From Corythucha ciliata (lineage: Eukaryota; Arthropoda; Insecta; Hemiptera; Tingidae), in NCBI GenBank assembly GCA_038030265.1, contig CM075939.1, positions 10,459,253-10,523,252 on the forward strand: a stretch of 64,000 nucleotides of DNA, written 5' to 3'. The position numbers and the translations under genes were made by a program. This document shows, one piece after another, positions 35,001 through 47,000 of this stretch (position 1 is the first letter of the stretch; every line of letters begins with the position of its first letter). The notes beneath the pieces are model-generated. The model did no database searches and had not been told where the DNA came from. It was given only the letters and a program-made list of their open reading frames with translations.

Positions 35001-38000
35001 GTGATCACGGCTCGTTTTAGTAAAAGTCATGTGGCGAGAGTGGTTTTTACGCCCTAAACCTTATCTGAAGATGGTATAGTCGACCGAAACCACGGTCACA
35101 AATTAAGAAATAAAGACTCTTTAAACATGGAGAGATTACCTCTCCGCTCAAAAAGCTCAAGTCTACGTCTGGTCAATCTCATCTGGAGGGCGGGGGCAAT
35201 TTCCCCTTAGCAAGGAAGCCTATAGGTAGCTTATTGTGTTACCCTTGGAGCCGTGAGTCTAGTCCAACCCCCGCCCCCCCCCTGTAGCGCTAAAAGGTTG
35301 TCGACTTGTGGGAGAAATGTCCACCAGAGTGTGTGAAACCGAAAAAGCTCAACAGCCACACAGCGAGCGTTTGTTCAAGGCAAAGGCGTGCTTTTGTGAA
35401 AAATTCTTCTCCCTCACATATTTGGTGTTTTTTCCTCGCTCTCGAAGTACATGTGATTGGTGGAATGCGCGCTTTTTAGCCATTGCATTGGAGTGCAGAT
35501 TTATGCTCTATTTATGCAAGCGTAAAAAACTCGGGCTTGCCCGGCCCGGCCCGAAAAAAGTTTCCAGACTCGGGCCGGGCCGCAAACGTCTGGCCTCGGG
35601 CCGGGCCGATTTTGAGTCGAAGCCCGGCCCGGCCCGATTCCATCCCCAATCTGAAAAAGCAAAAATTACGATTTTGTCGTTTGTTTTTCGCCAAATTATT
35701 ATTATTTTTTAAACTAACCGAAACTGCGAAACTGATTTTATGAAGAGCGAAATCCACAAACAATTTTTTTTCAACAGGCAAAAAATCACTGAAATTTGGT
35801 TTTTAAAGGACCCAAGTCCACAAAATTGGGCTCGTAAATTGGTTTTAGAAACAGTAAAATCCACGAAATTTGGGTTTTGAAAGTGCCAACCCCCATGAAA
35901 TTGGGATTTGAACGAGACGATTCTACCAATTTAAGTTTTGAAATGAGCCCTGGAAATCTGCGAAACCCAAGGGGAATAAGCGAGGTCACGATGAAGACGT
36001 TTCTTCTCTTCCCCCCGTGAAAAAATCTCATTTGCCGGTACAAGTTCCAACCAGTAATCGCTACTCTTTATTAGAAATAGATAAGGACAATACAAACGAT
36101 AATACCTCCGAGGAGATTTATAAGCATAATCAAAACATAAAAATTCCGCCTATATTCATTAAGCAAGAAGACCTTAATTATCAGCGCATAATCGCGGACT
36201 TGTCATCGCTCTGTAAAGGAGAATTCACCACCAAAGTAGCAAACAGCTCCCTGAAAATAATGCTTCAAACTTCCGAGGATTATAGAAAAATAACCAGCCT
36301 ACTAGATTCCGAAAAGATACCCTATTTCACCTACTGTTCTCCTGCCAATAGAAACACGCTTGATGTCGCCATACGGGGTGTTCCCATTTCTATAACTGAA
36401 AAAGAAATAACGGAAGAACTAAAAAATAGTGGGTTTTCAATCAAATCGGTTTCACGGTTCTTAACCCTGAATGTGCTTTGTCACCCTGGACAACACAGCG
36501 GAGAAAACAAAGGACATCTTCAACTTGAAAAAACTTTGCTATTCAATAATAAAAGTGGAGCCAAAAAATAAGTACACGCAGATCCCTCAGTGTGAAAACT
36601 GCCAGCGTTACCATCACACACAAAATTACAGCCATCTCCCCAGCCGCTGTGTCAAGTGCAGTGGAGACCATCACTACAAACATTGCACCAGACCTAAGAA
36701 AGACGATGCCCAATGCGTGAATTGCGGTGGAAATCATCCTGCAAACTACAGAGGATGCGAATACTTTAGAAAAATAAATCAGAAAAGCACCAGCCAACCG
36801 ACGGCTTCTAACTCTAAGCCCGACAATGTGATTATCGGTAATAAACAACCACAGCAGAGGACGACAAAACTGCGAAATAACGCTAACGGGCCCCGCCCCA
36901 CACGCAACTGGAAATGAGAGGGATGTATCTAAAACCATAAATTCCGTCATTAAAATCATAATAGAGGCAGTCAAGCCTTTTCTACCTCAAATAATCACCG
37001 CTCTCTCCAACTTCCTCATTAACAATGGACACTAGTAGTCAGACACAACCGTCTCATCAACCTGGAGCGACATCAAACCTCCACAAAATAGTCATATTAA
37101 ACTGGAATGCAAACGGAATCAAACCTAAACAAAACGAACTAAAAATATTCCTATATGAACACAACATCAGCGTTGCTTGCATAACAGAAACTCATCTAAA
37201 AGAAGGAGAGAAACTCACAATTCAAGGGTACACGACACTTAGGCGAGACCGAACTACAGATACACACGGTGGCGGAGTTGCCATACTAGTAAAAAACAAT
37301 ATAGCTCACGATGAGCTCTTCACACCACAGCTAGCAAATCTAGAAGCATGTGGTATTACCCTACATACCCAACCGAAAATCAAAATATACGCGGTGTACA
37401 AAGACCCATGCAAAAGTCTAAATGAAGGAGAGATAATGTCACTATTATACAACGGTCAATGTGTCTTGGTAGGAGACCTAAATGCAAAATCTTCAGCTTG
37501 GGGTTGCATCAAAGAAAACTCCAACGGCCGGAAATTGCTTCAATACTCCAACCGAAATGGCTTTGACGTCATAGCACCTCCAGAACCAACGTTTTATAGA
37601 CCCGGGCGGACCCCTGATATACTAGACATCACAATTACCAAGGGAATCCACGTCCCCATATACATCAAAACCCTTAGCGAATTAAGCTCCGACCACTCCC
37701 CCTCGCTGGTCTCATTCCTCGCTCCTATCACAATTCAAGAGAGGAAAACAATCTTGACAGGGAAACTCATATGGCCCCAATTCAAGTCGTACATAAACGA
37801 AAAAGTCACCATATCCAAAACGTACAATACCCCAGCAGATATTGACGCGGACGTGGAAGCCTTCATTCATTTACTCAAGGACGCAGTGTCCTTTGCAACG
37901 GTCACCCCCTCAGCGAACAGAAAAGCCAATCCAAATGACAATTTACCCGCCGAACTACTTACACTAATTAGGCAAAAGAATGCTACGCGCCGACAATGGC

Positions 38001-41000
38001 AGAGAAATAGAACTCCTGGAAATAAACGAGAACTGAATCGCTTCCAACACCGAGTAAAGGATGCACTGGATAAACACCGGCAAATGACCTACAAAAAATA
38101 CCTCAAGGACATTCATCAGGCCGATGGCTCATTATGGAAAGCGACGAAACGTATCCTGAAGAAACCTAGCCGCATACCACCCCTAAAAAGTGGAAACAGA
38201 CTAATAACGGCCGATGAAGAAAAATGTGAAGCTTTCAGCGATTATTTTAGCAAGTGCTTCGGGCCAACAGATGTGAACCAAGATGCAGACGAAGTCACAC
38301 TCAATTACCACGAGAGCGTATTGCACACAGTCGAGCTTCCTATACCCTTCGTTTCTCCAAGAGAACTACAGAAATACATCCGGCAAGCAAAACATAAAAA
38401 AAGCCCTGGCCCGGATGAAATACCCCCTTCAATAATAAAAGGCCTTCCAAAAAAAGGAGTCATGAAACTGCTTAACATTTTCAACAGCTGCTTACGATTC
38501 TCGTACTTTCCAAAAGCCTGGAAAACAGCGGAAATTATCGTCATTCCTAAGCCGGGAAAAGACAAATCTAATTTAGCTAACTATCGCCCAATTAGCCTAT
38601 TATCTTGCATCGGGAAGCTTTACGAAAAATGCCTAAAGACACGCATAATACCCTTCTACAAAAAAATAGTTCCCGACTACCAATTTGGCTTCACAGAAAT
38701 GTCTAAAATTAGTCATGTATTTTTTTATTATATTTTTTAATAATTTTTTACTTTTACATTTTTTAGTTTTTTTTTGGTCGTATCGTTGTGGAAAACTTTA
38801 ATTTTCCCCTCCATCACGGAGTTTATGTTATTTTAGCCTTCCTTTGATCCTCGTTCCCCCCCCCCCCCTCTTTATTCTTCTGAGTCGGGGTTGTCTTTCC
38901 CTTTCTTTGGGATGGGGAACTTAGTTTTTAAGCTGACACGTTTTTTCGTACTTCGAAAGCGTGGTCCAGCAAACACCCTCACCACTGGGGAGGAAGCGAA
39001 GTACCTCGCGAGTGGGGATGGAAGAGGGAACAGTAATATACGGGGTTTTTCGTGCATTATTATGGCGACTGGTGACTAGAGACGTGCATCGTGAATGTGC
39101 CTGTTTTTGTTTCAAAAACGGATTTTTGATACGTTCATTTTGTCCCCATACGTTATTTCCCCTTAGTTCGGACGAGAAGCATTTTCTTGATTCCCAGTCA
39201 ATTGCGGAATTCCACACTGTTTTATGCCATTGTGTACGACGCCAATCCCAATTAAGGTGAGTGGTTATTGTTGCTGTATCTAAGTTGTTTCATCCCCCAG
39301 TTTGGGATTCTACTCCTCTACTCATCAGGAATTTCCTTTCTTTATTCTGTAAATATTTTGCCCCCATTTGCCAGTCCTCAAATACAGTCCCTTTTTCTTT
39401 CTATCCCAGTGATCCCCTTTCCATAAGGTATTAGCTGTGGATATTGTACATAAAATTGGTCAGTGGCGTGCCCAGGACTTTTTCTTGGGAGGGGTTTTCA
39501 TATTACAAAAGTTTATGTATAAATAGATAATTTTATAATAAATAAGTACAATTCAATAATTTCAAAAAAAGAATACCCATAAGGAGGGGAATTTTATGTC
39601 AAGATACGCAATATTCAAGTAATTCATTTGTCCCTGACCCTCAGGTAAGGACCCACGCATTGTCATTGGCGTACGCGTATACCGCCCAGCCATGCCCGGG
39701 TGCTTCACTGGGTCCGCAAAAAATTCAACACATTCGGGCTCGACACCATAAAACTGCCTTGCGAGTGTCAAGCCACTTTATAGAGCGAGCAGCATGGAAC
39801 GATTCGTCATTCAAGCCGTCTACAAAGGCACAAATGATCAATTCGGGAGTATTTTAAAGGCACAAATGGGCCAATTTTCGAACCGTGAATTTCTGGTACG
39901 AGTATGCCACTTTAAGGTCTGAAATATTCAGTTTAGCTATTTTTAGTGTACGAATCGTCAGTTTAGACATTTTCATGGCACAGAAAGCTCAGTTTGGCCA
40001 ATATTGACGTGTAACAATGGTCGATTTTGCCATTTTCAGGACACGAATCATCCGTTTAGGGCCTTTTAAAGCGCGAATTGTCAGTTCAACCATTAATGAA
40101 CCGCTGTAGAGTTGGTTTTACTAATTTTAGGGCTTACGAAAACTGTTAGTATGGTCATTTCTAAGGCATCAATAGTCAGTGTGATATTTTCCGTGCTCGA
40201 ATCATCAGTTTTACCAGTCGAAATGATCAGTTTTGCTGTTTTTAGAGCGATAAATAAAGTCAGTTAAGCTATTTCTAGGGCGCATAGAGTCAGTTTTGCC
40301 AATTGCAATGCTTGGATTTCCAGTGTGGTCAATTTTAGGGCACTTGTCATGGGGTATGAAATTTATAGGACGCGAATAGGACGTCAAACCAAAGCGATAA
40401 TGGTCAGTTAGGGTATTTTCGGCTCGCGACTGGTAGATTTTGCCATTTTCAGGGCGTGATTCGTCAAGGTGCAATTCTAGACAATTAGGCACGAATTTTG
40501 ACCATTCTTGGCGCGCAAATTGTCAATATGGACGGGAATAATCTGTTGAGGCATTTCCAGGCCGCCTAAGAGTCATTTTGGGTATTATACGAGCGGGAAT
40601 CGCCAGTTTGGCTATTTTTAGGGCGCGTGAAGTCATTTCGGCTATTTTATAGAGTGGTAAATGCCAATTTTAAGGGCGCAAATAGTCATTTTCAATGCAC
40701 GAATAGTCAGTTTTGCCTTTTTGGGCGCGATTATAGAGGAAATCCTGGATCCGCGTCTGAGTACGAGTATGCCATTTTTAGGGTGTGTATAGCCAGTTTT
40801 TTATTTATTTATTTAGCGCACGAATTAGACATTTTTAAGTTTGTCTACTTTTGAAGCGCGAATGTTTTTGCCATTATCAGGGCAGGAATAATCTGTTCAG
40901 CGCTTTTCAAGGCGCAAATCGTCAGTTTAACTATTTTTAAATAGACCACACATAATTTAACTGGCTTGAATAGCCAGTTAGGGAATTTTTAAGGCGCAAA

Positions 41001-44000
41001 TTGTCAGTTCGCCTTTTTAGGTCTTTAATGCCCAGTCTGGCCATTTTTAGGGCACGTAGGGTCCGTTTTGCCATTCACAAAGCGTGAATAGTACGCAAAG
41101 GCGCGAGAACCGTCAGTTTGGCCAAATTTTGGCGCGAGTGTGGTTGATTTTGCCATTTTCGAGGAGGAATCATTTATTAAGTCATTTTCAGTGGGCAAAT
41201 TGTCAGTTTGATCCTTTTTTAGGACTCTTGAAGTCAGCTTGGACATTTTCAGAGCGAGAATCGCCAATTTCAATATTTTTAGCGCACAAATAATCAATTT
41301 AGCTTTTTTCAAGGCGGAATTCGTCAGTGTTGCCATTTTTAAGGCGCGAATGGTCAGTTTAGCCATTCATGGTACGCGAATGGTCGATTTTGGTATTCAC
41401 AGGTCAGGTATCATCTGTTTATGCTATTTCCCTGGGCGCGCATAGTCAGTTTAACCGTTCTTAGCGCGCAAATAGGCCTCAAGCTGAGGCGCGAATTGTC
41501 AGTTTGGTTATTTTTTACCACGCGAATGGTCGATTTAGCCATTTTCATGGCTTTTCAGGGCCGTACGAACCGTTGGTTTAGACATTTTCAGAGCGCGGGA
41601 AGTCAGTTTTGGCTAATTTTATGGCACAAATAGTTGGTTTCGCCATTTTGGAGTGCGATTATGGTCAGCCTAGGATTCTTTATGGTGGGAATAGCTAATT
41701 TAGCTATTTTTAGGCAGTGAATGGCTGTCAAGTCCTTTTTAGTAGAATTTCTCAAGCCCCTCTATCTTGAACAAATTCTGAATCCATGCCTGTACAGTGG
41801 TATGAATAGCATTGATGGCGTGGACAGTTACTTAGCGGGGCTAAATTGCTAAATAACGAAATTTTAGGATCAAACAAAGGTTATGGTTGCTTCGTTGGTT
41901 TTATTTGTTTGTTTGTTTGTTTTTGTTCCTTTACTTTTTTTACTTATTCATTTTATTTTATTTATTTATTTCTTATTTTTATTTCCCAACTACGCTGGAC
42001 TGAAGTACTCTGGGAGGGGTTCTGACCCCCAAAACCCTCCCCATGGGCACGCCACTGAAATTGGTCCTCACGGTTGCCAGATTTAACCGGTTTTTATTTT
42101 TATTATTTTTTGGTAACGTTATTTCAAAATAATTATATTTTTTGTTTGTTTGTTGGGAAACTCAGCATTCCTTGTTGTGGTTGGGTTTTGTTTTTTTTGT
42201 TCTGCCAGGAGAGGAGGGAAGTTTTTAGCAGTTTAGCTTACCAAGCGGTTTTTTGCTGCTCCCCCTTTTGAGGTCTCCGTTCGTGGCGGGATCATAGTTT
42301 CTTGGAGCCCATCCCATCCCCCCTTTGCTGTTCGGTTCAGTTAGTGGTTGTAGTGGGGTTTGAGTGCTCGTGCGCGTTAGCGTATTATTGAACCCTGATG
42401 TACTCTTTCTCTACCCCCTTCCTTGGTGTATCTTAGGAACTCCCCTTTTTGTATAATTCGGACTTTGTTAGACCCCCCCCCCCGTCTTCATATTTTTTAC
42501 CCCTTTCTTGTCGGCTAGCGGAGTGGAAGCCTTGAAGCCTTCTCTCTGTTTTCTCTACCCTTATTTTTTTGCATAATTTGCTTGTCCATTTTTAATCTTT
42601 ATTTCGTACAATGAATTCTATTAGTGTATTCGTCCGTAACAAGCTCTATATTGAGAGATTAAGAAAATTGGTCGATGTCGAAATCCTCAATGCATCGCAT
42701 TTAGCTGAGGCTCAGGATATTTGTCGGAAAAGGGAGCAAATTGAAGAAGATTTTTATAATCTGATATCAAGTGATGTTGAAATTCCTGGTACACCGAAAG
42801 AGGTTTTATTGGAGCTTGTGGATCAATTTCTAGATCTTTATTATAGAATTCGACACCGAGTCGGTGGTGCAAGCCCAACGCCTTCTGTAGCTACAGTTGA
42901 TAGCGTAAACGTGTCAGAAAAATCGTGCTCCTATAATAGCGACGAATTTAATAGTCTTCCCAACCACCCTTCTTCCATTGTGAGGTCGAATGGTGGGGAG
43001 GAAGAATTTATTAAACCCATTCCTGCTAAGGAAAATAATTTTTGTTCGCAAAAGATGGATTCAAAGACGATACTACCGTCTATCGAGCTTCCAACCTTTT
43101 CAGGTGAGGAGACCAGTTCTTCTTGGACAAATTTTTGCGGTATGTTTAAGGCCTTGGTTATCGAAGATAATTCTATCTCTGACCTTCGAAAAATGCACTA
43201 TTTGCGTACATGTCTAAAGGGTGAACCTCTTCGTCTCATTCAGTCTCTAGCCATCGATGGCAGAAATTTTAATGTGGCGTGGTCTACTCTAGAGAACCGC
43301 TACAGGGATGAGCGAAGGCTGGCTTACCAGTATTTTAATGATATTGTTGACCATCCTGAAGTGAATCGGGACTCTGCGACTCTAAGTTCTCTGTTGAACG
43401 TCGCCATAACGAATTTAAATGCCCTCGAACAATAGGGCTTCCCCACCGAGAGTTGGTCGTTTGTTCTCGTATGTACCATTCTCAAGAAATTGGATCGTGG
43501 CACTAGAGAGGCCTTCGAAAGTCAAAATTCAAGGGATATACCCACTTGGGACGATTTAAAATGTTTTCTGGAAAAAAGAATAAAATCCCAGAAAGCCTTT
43601 GATCTTTTTACCCATAAAGAAGCCAAACCTAAAAAAGATTTCAAAATTGAAAAATCGTCGAAAACCTCTCGTTCGTTTCTCGCTGAGAGCAAGAGTGACC
43701 GCTGCGAAATGTGCCACCAGGCCACGCTGCTAAATTCCTAAAATTAACCCCCAAAGAACGATATACTTGGGTAAAGACGAGACAGCTTTGTGTTCGTTGT
43801 CTTCAAGGACACGGTCCTGATTGTCCCCATAACCAGGTGGGTAAACATTGCTCTTCTCGACATCACGATCTCTTACATTTCCCTGGCCGTGAAGGAAGGA
43901 AATCACATAATTCTCAGCAGGTAAAAGAGAGTAGTGCTTACTTAGTACCATTCTCGGACAATAAGTTATCGGTACCTCTTAATCAAACGGTCCTTTTAGC

Positions 44001-47000
44001 CACCGCGTTAGTGGACGTCCGTGACGCTTCAGGAACGTCGCATGTGGTCCGAGCCTTGCTGGATTTGGGAAGTCAAGGCAGCTTCATTAGCAATGATCTT
44101 GCAAACCGTCTGGCCTTGAAGAAAAGCCCCTCGACCCTAAAGATTAGTGGTCTTTCAGGAGTCCAAGTCGGCTCTGCGAAGTACTCAGTTGAGGTCAATT
44201 TGGGTCCTGTTGGGAAATCTGAACCCCGGTACACGATTTCTGCCTTTTGCTTGGTAAAAATTACCGGGACGACGCCCTCGACTTCTCTACCCGCGTTCCT
44301 CTGGGAACATGTGACAGGGCTCAAACTGGCAGACCCGAGTTTTGCTTTAGCTCACCCCGTCGATATCCTCATCGGATCTGATCTGGTACCTTCGCTCCTT
44401 CGTTCTAGAAAACGAGAAGGACCCCCAGGCACTCCAACGGCCCTCGAAACCACCTTGGGCTGGGTACTGGTGGGACCGGTTTCTACCCCCTTTGATCCAA
44501 GCCATTCTCCAGCTCTGATTCATTTTTCATCATTTCATGTTTCCGTTGAAGAAGCTGTTCATCGCCTGTGGGAATTGGATCAATTTCCAAACAAGCCACA
44601 CCCTAGTCCAGAGGAGGAGTTTTGCGAACGATGTTTGTCGTTCACCTGAAGGACGATACATCGCCCCTCTACCATTCAAACCAGGGGAACCCATGCTGGG
44701 CGAATCCAGGTTGGGAGCAAAAAGGCGTCTGATCTCTCTGGAGAAGCGTTTAGAATCCAATGCAAATTTAAAACAAAAATATAACGATTTCATGCAGGAA
44801 TATTTGGACAAAGAATTCATGGAATTAGTTCCGCCCTCCGAGGTTAAAGATCACTTCTTCTTCTTACCGCATCACGGGATTTTAAAGGAAGGTGCATCCG
44901 GCACAAAACTAAGAGTAGTGATGGACGCCTCCGCTCGAAGTAGCAATGGAAGATCCTTGAACGACACGTTGATTGCCGGGCCTAAATTGCACAAGGACAT
45001 ATCCGACCTATTAATTTTGTTTCGAGTAGATCCCGTTGTCCTAGTGGCTGACATAGAAAAAATGTTCAGCCAAATTTTATTACGACGTGATGACTGTGAC
45101 TATCAGTGTCTACTGTGGCGTTTTGACAAAAATAAGGAAATGGACGTGTATCGTTTGCTTCGCGTGTCCTTCGGAATGTCCTGCTCTCCATTCATTGCAA
45201 TGCGGACGTTGCTCCAATTAGCCTCGGACTATGAGCATGAATTCCCTCAAGCTGCCCGAGTGCTGCGGGAAAACATTTTTGTGGATGATATCCTCGCGAG
45301 TTGTCCGGATATCGAGTCTGCTTCCGACCTCCGACGCGAGTTGTCGGAGCTTTTAGGAAAAGGAGGTTTCACTCTGAAAAAATGGGCTTCAAATTGTCGC
45401 GAGATTTTAGCAGATATCCCTGAGGATGATAAGCAGAAACCCTCCGAGGTGGCGTTTGATGATACGTCATTTTTAAAAAATTCTCGGGCTGCTCTGGTCG
45501 TCGTCGCTTGACGCGTTCACATACCAAGTGTGCCCTTCCGATAGTGCAATGACCAAGCGGGGTCTTTTGTCGGACCTTGCGCGTCTGTATGACCCTTTAG
45601 GTTTCTTGGCTCCTGCGATACTCCCGATTAAATTGATGTTTCAAGAACTATGGGCCAGGGGCGTCGGATGGGACGACCCTATTCCTACCGACATAGAAAA
45701 ATGTTGGCGGAATTTTAAGAAAGAATTTCCTCTTTTTGCAGAAATAAAAATCAGCCGTCCCTTGCGACTTATAGGAGAAAGTCCTAGCTTTATAATCAAT
45801 GGGTTTGCTGATAGTTCGTCTAAAGCGTATGCGGCTTGCGTTTACGTCACCTCTATGGTTAACGGTCAGCCAATAAACACCTCGCTTTTGATTTCGAAAT
45901 CGCGGGTTGCCCCTTCCAAAAAACAAGTGACCTTACCGCGATTGGAATTATGTGCGGCAGTATTGCTCGCGAAACTCCTGAATTCCGTATTAACCTTGCT
46001 AAAGGATAAGATAACAATTCGAGAGGTGTTATGCTGGTCCGACTCGTCAATAGTCCTGTATTGGATCCAGCAATCGCCCAGCAAATGGCAGGTCTTTGTG
46101 GCCAACAGGATCGATACAATACAAGAATTAACAAAAATTGCTTGGTGGCATCACGTGAAGTCGGAGGAGAATCCTGCCGACTGTGCAACGCGAGGGTTGG
46201 CTCCTGCGGAGCTTGCGTCATTCAGTTTATGGTTTAAAGGACCAAAATGGTTGTCTTTTACTCGTTCGTTATGGCCTCTTAGTCGACCTCTTGTGCGTCG
46301 CTCACAGCTAGAGGAAGCTGCACTTGAACAGAAATGCCAGGTGCTTGAGAATCTTTTGGTGTCTCCGGGAGAACCCAACGATTTCATAAGGACCATCGAA
46401 TCCCATTCCCGCTGGACAAAATTATTACGCGTCGTCGCATATTGTTTGCGTTTTCTGACTCCAAAGGGTACTGCCAAATCATTTGGTCCCATCACAACCG
46501 CTGAATATCGAAAGGCCATGCTATGTTGTAGCCGGGCTGTTCAATCGGTTTATTTCAAAGAGGAAATTCACCGTCTCACTCACAATAAGCCTTCTTCGGG
46601 GCGTGTTGCACGCCTGTCCATTTTTCTAGATAGCGACGGATTAGTGAGAGTAGGTGGAAGAATAAAAGCTTCAACGCTTCCGTGGGAAGCTAAGCATCCG
46701 TTGCTCCTCCCAAAGTGTCATCTTTCGACCCTTATTATAAGGTTTTATCAACGAAGAATTCGGTCATGCGAGTTTAGGGTCAGTCCAAGTCATGATCCAA
46801 AGAAAATTTTGGATAATGTCGGGGCGCCAAGCTATTCGTAGCGTTATTTTTCAGTGCGCCACTTGTTATCGATCAAGACCAAGGTTCAAAACTCCTCAAA
46901 TGGGTGATCTTCTATCATATAGGGTGACTCAAGTTCGTCCTTTTTCTCGTGTGGGAGTGGATTTCACCGGACATATTTATATTCGGTCGTCGACTTTGCG

